Shown here in pieces: positions 1-8,596 of a DNA stretch of 64,000 nucleotides (position 1 is its first letter; the number at the start of each line of letters is the position of its first letter). The notes beneath the pieces are model-generated. The model did no database searches and had not been told where the DNA came from. It saw nothing but the letters and a program-made list of their open reading frames with translations. Source of the DNA: Chryseolinea serpens (lineage in GTDB: Bacteria; Bacteroidota; Bacteroidia; Cytophagales; Cyclobacteriaceae); assembly GCF_900129725.1 (NCBI RefSeq), contig NZ_FQWQ01000001.1:2914001-2978000 (forward strand), given 5' to 3'. Both the position numbers and the translations under genes were made by a program.

Positions 1-1014
1 GGTGATCCGAAGAAGGTGACCATTGCAGGGGAATCGGCTGGATCTATTTCGGTGAGCGCGCAGATGGTGTCGCCGTTGTCTAAAGGATTGATTGCGGGCG
101 CTATCGGCGAGAGTGGCTCGGGGATCAGCGCGTTGGCGGCTGTTACTTTGGCCGAAGGAGAGAAACAAGGCTTAGAGTTTGCGACAAAAGCCGGCTATAC
201 TTCGCTGGCCCAACTGCGCAAAGCCAGTACCCGCGAACTGTTTGAAGCCTACCAGGAGTCCAAACGTTTTGGCTTTCCCCCGGTGATCGACGGCTACTTC
301 TACACGAAAAACATGGCCGACGTTTTCAAGGCACACGAGCAAGCACAGGTACCGCTGCTGCTGGGATGGAACTCGTCGGAAATTCCGGGAATGGCTTTCA
401 TGCAGGGACTGCCCTATTCGGAAGAAAATCTGATCAAGAAAGTAAAGGAGGCTTATCCAAACGATTTTGAGGCTGCACTGAAAGTATATCCGCATGGCAA
501 TGCCAAAGAAATCGAGTGGGCCGCTACCAATCTCGCATCCGACAGGTTTATTTCCTACAGCACCTGGAAGTGGTTTGATCTTCATCGCAAAAACAGTAGC
601 CAACCCGTGTACCGCTATCTCTACAGCAAGTTGCGCCCGGCACTGGTGGATAAGGGATTGACACCGGGACTCGCCGGCGGCACACAGCAAGGCGGAATGA
701 AATTCGAACCTCTTGGTGCACCCCATGCCTGCGAGATCGAATACTGCATGGGCAACCTGCCCCTGGTGAAAGAATATCAGTGGACAGCCGATGACTACAA
801 AGTATCGGAGACGATGTTGAATTATTTCGCCAACTTCATCAAGACCGGCAACCCGAACGAGAGCAGTCTGCCGGAGTGGCCGGCCGCACAACCAAACGAT
901 GTCACACCGCCCGTCATGATCCTCGACACAGAATCGAAGAGCGTAAAATACGACGACGCACGATATCTTTTCCTTGATAGCCAAGCGGCGAAAGTAGCTA
1001 AGCAAGCGCCGTAG
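1..1014 (+). CDS. Type B carboxylesterase, 5'-truncated by window edge
   Basis: C-terminal two thirds of an alpha/beta-hydrolase of the carboxylesterase type B family, which hydrolyses carboxylic esters. The reading frame is open from base 1, so the gene begins outside the window; the GTG at 16 is only the first possible start inside it. The nucleophile elbow GESAG lies at bases 28-42, with Ser at 34-36. Downstream, the GWNSSEIPG segment holds the likely acidic residue and the APHACEIEY segment the catalytic His, both where this family has them. The protein ends in a short polar tail and is followed by a strong terminator. Substrate and cell location cannot be told because the N-terminus is missing. 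Confidence 0.88.
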   Translation, partial: GDPKKVTIAGESAGSISVSAQMVSPLSKGLIAGAIGESGSGISALAAVTLAEGEKQGLEFATKAGYTSLAQLRKASTRELFEAYQESKRFGFPPVIDGYFYTKNMADVFKAHEQAQVPLLLGWNSSEIPGMAFMQGLPYSEENLIKKVKEAYPNDFEAALKVYPHGNAKEIEWAATNLASDRFISYSTWKWFDLHRKNSSQPVYRYLYSKLRPALVDKGLTPGLAGGTQQGGMKFEPLGAPHACEIEYCMGNLPLVKEYQWTADDYKVSETMLNYFANFIKTGNPNESSLPEWPAAQPNDVTPPVMILDTESKSVKYDDARYLFLDSQAAKVAKQAP

Positions 1015-1029
1015 GTCTTGTTGCATTTC

Positions 1030-1082
1030 GCGCGAAGAACAAAGCCGACCGGATGGAGGAGATTTGTTCTTCGCGCCTTTTT
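1030..1082 (+). terminator. Rho-independent terminator after the carboxylesterase
   Basis: A perfect 14-bp inverted repeat (1030-1043 with 1063-1076) encloses a 19-base loop and is followed by a T-rich run. It lies 15 bases after the esterase stop on the same strand. Confidence 0.8.
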
Positions 1083-1128
1083 GATGATTTATATACGTTA
1101 GTCTAAACGATGTATTGCGTGAGCATAT

Positions 1129-1425
1129 CTACATCGCGATAATCTCCGTCACCACACCATCACCAAACTCCTTCTTAAACATTTCCATCACATGGGTCTT
1201 ATGCATGGAAAAATCATGACGCATCGTCGGTGAATCAAACTCCACAAACAACACTTTATTCTTAATATATATTTTTTTCGTCCGCTTCGCAATCGGCTTT
1301 CCTACCATCCGCTCCCACGACGCCAACACATTGGCTTCATCAAATTTATTGTTGAGCCGATAGGAGTTCAGCATCTCGCGGATGGCGTCGCCTACGGATT
1401 TGATGTTGTGTTTATTGTCGTTCAT
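1129..1425 (-). CDS. DUF721 (DciA-like) protein
   Basis: A 98-residue protein of the DUF721 family. Typical features are an N-terminal helical part, a central VLASWERMVGKPIAKRT segment (Trp in a helix, then a G-x-P-I-A-x-x-T turn) and a strand-rich C-terminus. DciA, the characterised proteobacterial member, helps load the replicative helicase; carrying that role over to this short Bacteroidota version is inference. It is the second gene of a unit with recF, whose 3' end it overlaps by 14 bases, so the two are probably co-translated. This replication/repair context agrees with a DNA-metabolism role. Confidence 0.8.
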   Translation of the reverse strand: MNDNKHNIKSVGDAIREMLNSYRLNNKFDEANVLASWERMVGKPIAKRTKKIYIKNKVLFVEFDSPTMRHDFSMHKTHVMEMFKKEFGDGVVTEIIAM

Positions 1426-2521
1426 ACAGCTTCACGTTTCCTTTCTCGATGGTAAATACAGTAGCCTCCACGTGGATTTGGTCCAGCAAGCCTTGGGTGC
1501 GGTCGGGACGGGCGTCGGTGATGAAGAGTTGGCCGAGGTCTTCCTTCATGAGCGCCAGCAGGCGGCTGATGCGAAAGTCGTCCAATTTATCAAAAATATC
1601 GTCCAAAAGCAGGATAGGCTTGAAGCCTTTGTGCGTTTTCAAGATCTCGAACTGGGCCAGCTTGAGGGCGATCACAAACGATTTCTGTTGTCCTTGCGAG
1701 CCCAGCCGTTTCAAGTCGCCTTGTTCGAGGGTGAAAATATAGTCGTCACGATGGATGCCAAAGCTGGTCCGCTGGAGGGCGAGGTCTTTTTGGCGGGTGC
1801 CTTGCAACCCCGCGGCAAAATCTTTTTCCTGCAGGGGCGACACGTAGGCAAGATCAGTCACCTCGTTTTCCTCCACGATGAAGCGATAATATTTTCGGAA
1901 GACGGGCAAAAACTCTTTCACGAACGCCAGCCGTTTTTCGAAGATGGGCACGCCCCGCTTCACGAGCACCTGGTCGTAGGCATCGAGGGTGAGCCAGTCG
2001 GTGAGGCCCTTTTCGTAGGCCATTTTCAGGAAGCTGTTCCGTTGCTTTAGGGCGTGGTTGTATTGGATCAGGTCCTCGAGATAATGCTTGTCCAGTTGCG
2101 AGATGATGCCATCGAAAAATTTCCGGCGGGCCTCGCTGCCTTCTTTCACCAGGTCTACGTCGTCGGGCGCCACCAGAATGACGGGGTATTTGCCGATATG
2201 GTCGCTCAGCTTTTCGTACTCATTCACGCCTTCGCGGAAAACTTTCTTGGCGCCTTGCTGGACGGAGCTGACGATCTCGTTGGAGGAGTTTCCCGTGCGA
2301 AAGCCTCCTTTTACCATAAAATAAGGCTGCTCGTGCTGAATGCAGTGTTGATCCGTGGTGGAGAACGCGCTTTTTGTGAAGGCCAGGTAGAAGATCGCGT
2401 CCAGCAAATTGGTCTTGCCGCTGCCGTTTTTGCCTACCAGGACATTGATCCGGGGTGAAAAGGTGAGGTTCGCTTCCGCATAGTTCTTAAAATTGAGCAA
2501 ATGAAGTTTTTCAAGGTGCAT
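1412..2521 (-). CDS. recF: DNA replication/repair protein RecF
   Basis: A 369-residue ABC-type ATPase of the SMC-like RecF family. RecF binds gapped DNA and, with RecO and RecR, helps load RecA. The N-terminus reads HLEKLHLLNFKNYAEANLTF followed by a Walker A motif GKNGSGKTNLLDAI. Near the C-terminus are the ABC signature region (LGSQGQQKSF) and Walker B (PILLLDDIFDKLDD). Length is normal for the family. It diverges from the pyruvate dehydrogenase gene and is followed by DUF721 with a 14-base overlap. No dnaA or dnaN is adjacent, unlike the Escherichia coli arrangement. Confidence 0.96.
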   Translation of the reverse strand: MHLEKLHLLNFKNYAEANLTFSPRINVLVGKNGSGKTNLLDAIFYLAFTKSAFSTTDQHCIQHEQPYFMVKGGFRTGNSSNEIVSSVQQGAKKVFREGVNEYEKLSDHIGKYPVILVAPDDVDLVKEGSEARRKFFDGIISQLDKHYLEDLIQYNHALKQRNSFLKMAYEKGLTDWLTLDAYDQVLVKRGVPIFEKRLAFVKEFLPVFRKYYRFIVEENEVTDLAYVSPLQEKDFAAGLQGTRQKDLALQRTSFGIHRDDYIFTLEQGDLKRLGSQGQQKSFVIALKLAQFEILKTHKGFKPILLLDDIFDKLDDFRISRLLALMKEDLGQLFITDARPDRTQGLLDQIHVEATVFTIEKGNVKLYERQ

Positions 2522-2540
2522 GAGAGAATTACACGGAAAG

Positions 2541-2572
2541 TTTGGCTAATGTTCGTTTGGGAATTAATTTCG
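2541..2572 (+). promoter_or_regulatory. Bacteroidota-type promoter for pdhA
   Basis: TTTG at 2541-2544 (-33 element), 20 bases, then TAATTTCG at 2565-2572, one base off the TANNTTTG -7 consensus. Transcription would start near 2579, which supports the ATG at 2597 as the pdhA start over upstream in-frame codons. Confidence 0.5.
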
Positions 2573-2596
2573 CAGCTCGGATTCAAAAATAGGGAT

Positions 2597-3640
2597 ATGC
2601 CTACGACAACCAAAGCGAAGAATGAGGCCGCTGTTGCGGCGAAGAGTGATAACCAGGAGTTCTCCAAGGAGACCTATCTCTACTGGTATGAAAGCATGCA
2701 GCTGATGCGCAAATTTGAGGAGAAAGCAGGTCAATTGTACGGCATGCAGAAGATCAAAGGCTTTTGCCACCTCTACATCGGTCAGGAGGCTTGCGCCGCC
2801 GGCTCCGTTACCGCCCTCCGCAAAGGCGACAAGTGGATCACGGCCTATCGCGACCACGGCCACCCGCTGGCTTTGGGCACCGACCCTAAGGCCATCATGG
2901 CCGAGCTCTATGGCAAAGAAACCGGCACCACCAAAGGAAAAGGTGGTTCCATGCACATTTTTGATAAAAACGTAGGTTTTGTCGGCGGCCACGGCATCGT
3001 GGGCGCCCAGGTTCCGCTGGGAGCCGGACTGGCCTTCGCCGAAAAATATAACAAGACAGGCAATCTCTGCATCTGCTCCATGGGCGATGGCGCCGTGCGT
3101 CAGGGTGCTTTCCACGAGACCCTGAACCTGGCCATGCTCTGGAAGCTGCCGGTGATCTTTGTGATCGAGAACAATGGTTATGCCATGGGAACTTCCGTGC
3201 AACGCACTTCGAACGTGACCGACCTGTATACACTTGGTGAGGCTTACGATATGCCTTCCGAACCGGTGGATGGCATGCACCCTGAAGATGTGCACAAGGC
3301 TGTAGCCCGTGCAGCCGACCGCGCCCGCAAAGGCGAAGGCCCTACCCTACTCGAATTCAGAACCTATCGCTATAAGGGCCACTCCATGTCCGACCCCCAA
3401 AAATACCGGACCAAGGATGAGGTGGAGCAATACAAACAGCGCGATCCCATCGAAATGGTGCGCAAAACCATCCTCGACCGCAAATTTGCCACCGAAAAAG
3501 AGCTGGAGGCTATTGATGCCAAGATTGTGGGCCAGGTGGACGAGAGCGTGAAATTTGCCGAAGAGTCCAAATTCCCCGATCCTTCGGAGGCTTTGACGGA
3601 CGTTTACGTGCAAACGGACTATCCTTTTGTGATGGATTAA
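2597..3640 (+). CDS. pdhA: Pyruvate dehydrogenase E1 component, alpha subunit
   Basis: A 347-residue thiamine-diphosphate-dependent E1 alpha subunit, which decarboxylates pyruvate (or a related 2-oxo acid) and passes the acyl group to lipoyl-E2. The ThDP-binding motif begins GDGAVRQGAFHE and ends in ENNGYAMGTS; the family hallmarks RDHGHPLALG and KGGSMHIF precede it, and the phosphorylation-loop-like YRYKGHSMSDP is near residue 280. The ATG at 2597 (MPTTTKAK) is chosen because an upstream extension to 2501 would run through the promoter and into recF. The E1 beta subunit is not adjacent, so the complex must be completed from elsewhere. A branched-chain 2-oxoacid E1 alpha is a less likely alternative. 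Confidence 0.93.
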   Translation: MPTTTKAKNEAAVAAKSDNQEFSKETYLYWYESMQLMRKFEEKAGQLYGMQKIKGFCHLYIGQEACAAGSVTALRKGDKWITAYRDHGHPLALGTDPKAIMAELYGKETGTTKGKGGSMHIFDKNVGFVGGHGIVGAQVPLGAGLAFAEKYNKTGNLCICSMGDGAVRQGAFHETLNLAMLWKLPVIFVIENNGYAMGTSVQRTSNVTDLYTLGEAYDMPSEPVDGMHPEDVHKAVARAADRARKGEGPTLLEFRTYRYKGHSMSDPQKYRTKDEVEQYKQRDPIEMVRKTILDRKFATEKELEAIDAKIVGQVDESVKFAEESKFPDPSEALTDVYVQTDYPFVMD

Positions 3641-3646
3641 GACCCC

Positions 3647-3677
3647 TTTTTTTAGAAGCATCTAATGTGTAGTTTTG
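3647..3677 (+). promoter_or_regulatory. Probable Bacteroidota-type promoter for the TPR protein
   Basis: TTTT at 3647-3650, exactly 19 bases, then TAGTTTTG at 3670-3677, a perfect match to TANNTTTG. The leader before the ATG at 3763 would be about 80 bases and holds a short GC-rich inverted repeat (3683-3698) without a T-tail. Confidence 0.45.
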
Positions 3678-3762
3678 CGCCCCCGACTGGTCGGGGCAAA
3701 ACGTAATAATGTCACGCAGAACCCGTTCCATTCCGGGTTGAGGCGGAAATAACCTGAATACA

Positions 3763-4452
3763 ATGGCAAAAAAGGAAGAACACAAGCACGAACTTCTCGA
3801 AAATCCCGAGGCAATCAAGGACCGTCTAATTGGCGCCGAAAACTGGATTGAAAGCAATCCCAAGATCGTTGTCGGCATCGCGGCCGCTATTCTTTTAGCC
3901 GTTGGTGGATATTTTGTTTTCCACTATTATAAGAGCACCCAAAACGTAGAGGCCCAGAAAGAAATGTTCCAGGCCGTCTATTATTTCGAAGCCGACAGCC
4001 TGGGCAAGGCATTGGACGGCGACGGAAACAGCTTTGGTTTCCTCCAGATCATCGACAAGTACGGCATTACCGACGCAGGCAAACTGGCCAACTATTATGC
4101 CGGTGTTTGCTACCTGAAGCAAGGTAAATATGAGCTGGCCCGTCTTTACCTGGAAGACTTCAGCTCCAACGATCTTCTGGTGCAGGCCCGGGCCTATAGC
4201 CTGGTGGGCGACACCTACATGGAAGAACAGAAGTATGAGCATGCTGCCAAATATTACAACAAGGCGGCCAACTACAAGCCGAACAAATATTTTTCACCAG
4301 CCTACCTGATGAAGGAAGCCCTGGCCTACGAAAAGCTGAACCAGAACGACAAGGCAAAAGAAGCCTACGAAAAAGTGATCACCCAATATTGGGAGTCGGC
4401 GGAGTATCAAAGTGCCCGCAAGTTCAAAGCGCGTTTGGAAAACAATTCTTAA
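3763..4452 (+). CDS. Membrane-anchored tetratricopeptide repeat protein
   Basis: A 229-residue protein with a charged cytoplasmic N-terminus, one transmembrane segment at about residues 35-53, and a periplasmic domain with at least three TPR units (ANYYAGVCYLKQGKYELAR, ARAYSLVGDTYMEEQKYEHAAKYY, AYLMKEALAYEKLNQNDKAKEAY). The layout resembles YfgM, the ancillary SecYEG-associated subunit of Escherichia coli, but sequence similarity beyond the architecture cannot be judged here. It has its own promoter and a strong terminator, so it looks monocistronic. The partner is unknown; TPRs indicate protein-protein binding. Confidence 0.75.
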   Translation: MAKKEEHKHELLENPEAIKDRLIGAENWIESNPKIVVGIAAAILLAVGGYFVFHYYKSTQNVEAQKEMFQAVYYFEADSLGKALDGDGNSFGFLQIIDKYGITDAGKLANYYAGVCYLKQGKYELARLYLEDFSSNDLLVQARAYSLVGDTYMEEQKYEHAAKYYNKAANYKPNKYFSPAYLMKEALAYEKLNQNDKAKEAYEKVITQYWESAEYQSARKFKARLENNS

Positions 4453-4471
4453 GCATATTTCATTTAATTTC

Positions 4472-4500
4472 AAGGGATAGATCTTCTATCCCTTTTTTAT
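4472..4500 (+). terminator. Rho-independent terminator
   Basis: Ten-base-pair perfect stem (4472-4481 with 4485-4494), a three-base loop and a T-rich tail, 19 bases after the TPR protein stop. Confidence 0.85.
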
Positions 4501-4540
4501 TTCACCCAATTTTCCTCCAGGAAAAACAAACTACACCCCT

Positions 4541-5008
4541 ATGGCCGGTCCGCTGAAATCTGGAAAAGTAAAATCGGAGGTGTCGCTCTCCAAAAAGAAA
4601 TTCGCCATCATCGTCGCGGAATGGAACGAAGAGATCACGGAAGCCCTTTATGAAGGCGCCGTGGCGGGACTGACCGCTAACGGTGTAAAAAAAGGACACA
4701 TCATCCGCAAAAATGTGCCGGGCACGTTCGAGCTTTCGTTGGGTGCGTTGTGGATGGGTGAGAAAAAAGATATCGATGCTGTGATCTGCCTGGGTTGCGT
4801 TATTCAGGGCGAGACGCCCCATTTCGACTACATCTGCCAGGGCGTTGCTTACGGTGTTACCGAGGCGGCTTTAAAAACCCGTAAGCCCGTCATCTTTGGC
4901 GTGCTCACCACCTTGAATAAACAACAAGCGCTGGATCGCGCGGGTGGCAAATATGGCAACAAGGGTGAGGAAGCCGCGCTCACGGCGATCGGCATGCTCA
5001 ACTTCTAA
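4541..5008 (+). CDS. ribH: 6,7-dimethyl-8-ribityllumazine synthase
   Basis: A 155-residue lumazine synthase, which condenses 5-amino-6-ribitylamino-uracil with 3,4-dihydroxy-2-butanone 4-phosphate in the penultimate step of riboflavin synthesis. Visible motifs are VAEWNEEIT (substrate Trp), NVPGTFELSLGA, the phosphate/butanone-binding GCVIQGETPHFDYI with the catalytic His, and VIFGVLTTLNKQQALDRAGG near the C-terminus. Length is normal. No other riboflavin gene is adjacent. It converges with the PorP-like gene, leaving only 2 bases between the stops. Confidence 0.96.
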   Translation: MAGPLKSGKVKSEVSLSKKKFAIIVAEWNEEITEALYEGAVAGLTANGVKKGHIIRKNVPGTFELSLGALWMGEKKDIDAVICLGCVIQGETPHFDYICQGVAYGVTEAALKTRKPVIFGVLTTLNKQQALDRAGGKYGNKGEEAALTAIGMLNF

Positions 5009-5010
5009 AA

Positions 5011-6102
5011 TCATTTTCTTTTCTTGATGGTCATCCGCTTTTTCCGGGGTGTCTTTTTAGCGCGCCATTCGAACACGGCTTGATTGGAGATTCTGCGGGT
5101 CTTCCTTACGTAGTTATGGTATTTCCTGACCGCGACTTTCGGGACGAAATAGTTTACGCGAGGTTTGTGGCGGATCTGCAGCGGCGTGGTATTGAGATAA
5201 CGCGGATTTTTGCGGGCCAGCAGATCGGTGCGATCGTTAAAATCGAAACGGATGGCGACCTCGTGACTGGTCCCCAAGCCAGCCTGGCGTTGACTGGCAA
5301 AGAGTTCGTTGCTGTATCCAATCGTCAGATTTTTGTACACCTGGAATGACGTGGCCACGGAAATCACCTTTCCCGTGCGATAGCTTGCCCCAAGCGTTAG
5401 CGTTTTGTCGTACGTGTAGTACAACCCTCCTTCCAACAACGAGCTCACCGGATTCAGCGACCGATAGCTGAGCATTGGTTCCAACACGTGTCGCTTGTCG
5501 GCAAGGGGGAGTATGCCGTGCACATTGCCGGTGAAGAACGGCTGGAAGAGATTTTTTTGCTCCGATCCCAACCAACCACTAATGCGATTGATAGAGGCGC
5601 CCCCGCGCAGATAACGCGAATAGTAGCTGGCACCCGCTGAAAAATCAACGCCGTTCACACCGGTGTACTTCGACATTAAAATAGGATCGCTCCACCCTGT
5701 CGCCTGAACGTCTACACGCGAAGGCACGACGCGGTAGTTGTAGTATTCGGCGGCTACACCCAGGGAGAACGACTGGTGACTGGGCAAGATCAGGTGATAG
5801 GCAAAGGCGCCGCTGGCAGAAAGGGTTTGCGATACGCCTACATTATCTTGATACACCGCGAGTCCCGTGCCGAAGCGATAGCCATTCACGGGAAGATGTG
5901 CACTGAGCAAGGTGGAGTTTGGCGAGCCTTGTATGCCTGTCCAATATTGCCGGCGCGAGAGCGTGATGGATCCGAGCGTATTGCCCGCAACGGATGGGTT
6001 ATACAAAATTGCATTGGTGAGCTTTTGTGTGAACAGCGGAACGTCCTGGGCATGTACACCCAGGGCGGTTGTGAGAAACAGGATGGTCGCGAGCTGGCGC
6101 AT
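5011..6102 (-). CDS. Type IX secretion membrane protein, PorP/SprF family
   Basis: A 363-residue outer-membrane beta-barrel protein of the PorP/SprF family. A signal peptide (MRQLATILFLTTALGVHAQ) is followed by the family start QDVPLFTQKLTNAILYNPSVAG and alternating amphipathic strands. The C-terminus is unusually basic (RAKKTPRKKRMTIKKRK). The start at 6102 is chosen because ATG and the TGA of the upstream gene share one base (TGATG), and because the signal peptide starts there; longer in-frame extensions have no signal peptide. PorP/SprF paralogues typically sit beside the large adhesin they help surface-attach, and that is the arrangement here. Confidence 0.9.
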   Translation of the reverse strand: MRQLATILFLTTALGVHAQDVPLFTQKLTNAILYNPSVAGNTLGSITLSRRQYWTGIQGSPNSTLLSAHLPVNGYRFGTGLAVYQDNVGVSQTLSASGAFAYHLILPSHQSFSLGVAAEYYNYRVVPSRVDVQATGWSDPILMSKYTGVNGVDFSAGASYYSRYLRGGASINRISGWLGSEQKNLFQPFFTGNVHGILPLADKRHVLEPMLSYRSLNPVSSLLEGGLYYTYDKTLTLGASYRTGKVISVATSFQVYKNLTIGYSNELFASQRQAGLGTSHEVAIRFDFNDRTDLLARKNPRYLNTTPLQIRHKPRVNYFVPKVAVRKYHNYVRKTRRISNQAVFEWRAKKTPRKKRMTIKKRK

Positions 6103-8387
6103 CAGTCTTTTACCACCGTTACTACCCTTGAAAATACATGGTTTGCTTCCGCTAGCCTGACGATGCAGACGTAGTTGCCGGCCGGCAGAAAATAGCCATC
6201 GACGCGTGCATCCCAGTCGTTGGCGTAGGCCTTTTTCCGGAACACTTCGGTGCCCCAACGGCTGAGGAGCACGACTTCATTATCTGGAAATTTCTCCAGG
6301 TTCTCCACGATCAGATATCCGTTTTGAGCATCGCCGTTGGCCGTGATCACGTTCTTGATGTTGCTGGAGGAGATGGCCGCTGTGGCTGCAAGGTGCAACG
6401 TACCTGTGCCGGAGCAATTGTTTTCGTCGATGGCGTTCAGCGATACAACATAGGGTCCGGGTTTGTCATAGGTGTGTTCGGGATATTGTCCGGTGGATGC
6501 GCCTCCATCACCAAAATTCCATTGCCATTGCGCTAGTGGCACCGTGGTGTTGTAGACCAGCTTGAACGGTTGTCCGGCGATGATGATCTGAGGTCCTTCG
6601 ATGGTAACGATGGGATTGTTGCGGACGCTGACGGTTTTTGTGGCGGTCGTTCCCGCGCCACATTTGTTCACGCCTACGGCTTGCAGCTGCACCGCTGCGG
6701 CGTCTCCGATCTGCTCCCCGATAATTTCAGCAACCTGCTCTTCTTCGCGCACGCTTCGCAGCGACGGGGGGAGGATCCATTGATACTCTGTGGCGTCGGT
6801 CCAACCCGATGCTTCGTAGGTATGCGTTGATCCTTGACAAATGGCGTCGTCGCCCGATATGATGCCGGTTCCCCGTGGGACATTGCGGACGGTTACGATG
6901 GCGCTTCCCTCCATATCCGTTTCACAGCGTCCGTCGACGGTGGCATGAATCGTGAAGGTGCCGTTGCTGGCGATGGGATTGGGATAGACAAAGGCGCCAC
7001 CGGGAGATGTCAGGGAGATCCCCGTGGACTGTCCGTCCTGTTCGAGTTCATAGTCCATGCCGGTTTGGCTGTTCACCAGCCCTATCGTTACACCACCATT
7101 GCCGAGGCATATTTCACCACCACCGGTGACGGCAAATTGTTTTACTTCAGGCTCGACGGTTGTTGTGACATCAACTGGCGGACCGGCGCACCCATCTTGT
7201 TTGGGCACGATCGTATAGGTTACCGTTTTATGTTGCGATCCCTTGTTTGTCAACGCCTGATGTATTACGGCTCCCTGCCCGGATGCAGCCCCTTGTATTT
7301 CTGCCGGTGCAGTAGCTGTCCAGTTGTATTGAGCAGCACCTTGTAAGGTGACATCTATATACGCTCCGCTGCAGAGATTGACTGGCGATTGTCTGACGGC
7401 AGTTGCTGTGGGGAAAGGCTTGGTCGTGAGGGTGACGGTAGCATCGGCCGCACAAAAGGTAGTGGTGTTACTCACATTGGCCGTCAACAAGGCCGTGCCC
7501 GAAAACTGAAAGTTTGCCGGATCGCTGATGGATGCCCGGGGTGACGAAGTAAACCACGAAACGAAAAGATTGCTGGGGTCTGATACCGTTAGTGCGCTGT
7601 TGAAGGTGTTCAGATCGACAATGGCACCACCGCCGGCGGCATTAACGCTTTCACAAGCCGTTCGCGTGAGGGGCGATACGACCGGAAGAGGTTTTTCGTG
7701 CAAGGAGAAGACTGTAGATTGACTTTGGCAGTCGCCGTTCAATGTGCTTGTCACGATGCATCTGAAATCTTTATTGCCCAGGCCTGCAGCGTTTAAAATG
7801 GTGAGCGTATTCGCGTTTGTTCCGTGGTAAGTCGAGCTTCCGGAAGCCATGTCCACAAAGCCCGTCCCCTCGTCGTATTGCCACTGACTTTCCGTTCCTC
7901 CGATTGCCCACACGGTGAACGAAAAACTTGTGCCTGCGCCCGAACATACATCTGCACTGGCAGGCGAACTGGCCGAAAGGGATGGTGGCGATACAATCAC
8001 GACCTGGACCGCATTGCTCGTGCACGGCCGAAAAGAGGGCGGTGTATGGGGAGGCGAAGGGATGCCCGATAGGGAAGCGATCCTTCTGAAATAGTAAGTC
8101 CCCGGTGATGTGGGAACGGGAAGATGGGGCGAGCCAACACCCAGTGAAGTGTAGCCGCTGGTCACCGATGAAGTTGACATCTCCCAATCGTAAGTGATTG
8201 GTTTTTTATGGACGCTTGTGGCCAGGGATTGGATGATCGTTGACGGTGCGGTTGTTACGCATAACGGCGAAGGCTCGGTGATGTCGTTGGTCATGCCCAT
8301 ACAGGACGACCCCTGACCAAACATAGGCGCATTCGGCGCCACAACCATAAAAAAAACGGGTAGGCAGGTCTGCAGGAACGGCTTCAT
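6102..8387 (-). CDS. Exported PKD/Ig-like adhesin with gliding-motility (CHU_C) C-terminal domain
   Basis: A 761-residue secreted protein. It opens with a signal peptide (about residues 1-26). Several Ig/PKD-like modules follow, seen as repeated strand patterns with Cys-flanked segments. A clear PKD domain contains WQWNFGDGGASTGQYPEHTY at about residues 620-640. The last 90 or so residues carry the CHU_C-type type B sorting signal of the type IX system (VENLEKFPDNEVVLLSRWG, then VFRKKAYANDWDARVDGYFLPAGNY). It is translationally coupled to the PorP/SprF-like gene, which may anchor or export it. The ligand is unknown. Confidence 0.85.
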   Translation of the reverse strand: MKPFLQTCLPVFFMVVAPNAPMFGQGSSCMGMTNDITEPSPLCVTTAPSTIIQSLATSVHKKPITYDWEMSTSSVTSGYTSLGVGSPHLPVPTSPGTYYFRRIASLSGIPSPPHTPPSFRPCTSNAVQVVIVSPPSLSASSPASADVCSGAGTSFSFTVWAIGGTESQWQYDEGTGFVDMASGSSTYHGTNANTLTILNAAGLGNKDFRCIVTSTLNGDCQSQSTVFSLHEKPLPVVSPLTRTACESVNAAGGGAIVDLNTFNSALTVSDPSNLFVSWFTSSPRASISDPANFQFSGTALLTANVSNTTTFCAADATVTLTTKPFPTATAVRQSPVNLCSGAYIDVTLQGAAQYNWTATAPAEIQGAASGQGAVIHQALTNKGSQHKTVTYTIVPKQDGCAGPPVDVTTTVEPEVKQFAVTGGGEICLGNGGVTIGLVNSQTGMDYELEQDGQSTGISLTSPGGAFVYPNPIASNGTFTIHATVDGRCETDMEGSAIVTVRNVPRGTGIISGDDAICQGSTHTYEASGWTDATEYQWILPPSLRSVREEEQVAEIIGEQIGDAAAVQLQAVGVNKCGAGTTATKTVSVRNNPIVTIEGPQIIIAGQPFKLVYNTTVPLAQWQWNFGDGGASTGQYPEHTYDKPGPYVVSLNAIDENNCSGTGTLHLAATAAISSSNIKNVITANGDAQNGYLIVENLEKFPDNEVVLLSRWGTEVFRKKAYANDWDARVDGYFLPAGNYVCIVRLAEANHVFSRVVTVVKD

Positions 8388-8532
8388 AATCGATTCGTTT
8401 CCCGCAAATTATTTCACACAACTGCAACCACATTTCAGTAGAAAAACCGGAGCGGATTTTTTCGCATCACCAAACATCCCCAGGGCTATGCGTCATGAAA
8501 AATGCTATCGCTGTGGGATCGGCACCAAACAA

Positions 8533-8563
8533 AAAAAGACCACCCTTTTTGGGGTGGCCTTTT
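8533..8563 (-). terminator. Rho-independent terminator after icd
   Basis: Read on the minus strand, the GGCCACCC / GGGTGGTC stem with a short A-rich loop is followed by a run of seven T. It lies 34 bases after the icd stop. Confidence 0.85.
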
Positions 8564-8596
8564 CTTGAAGACACACGGTTTTGAACCGCTTGTTTC

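Noticed and set aside
172-1026. 284-codon minus-strand open frame opposite the carboxylesterase
   Set aside because: The plus strand carries the GESAG motif and catalytic residues; the minus frame also runs past the esterase stop to the edge of the terminator region.
3683-3698. GC-rich inverted repeat CCCCGAC-TG-GTCGGGG as a terminator for pdhA
   Set aside because: The loop is only 2 bases, it lacks a T-run on either strand, and it lies just after the -7 box of a good promoter, so termination is unlikely.
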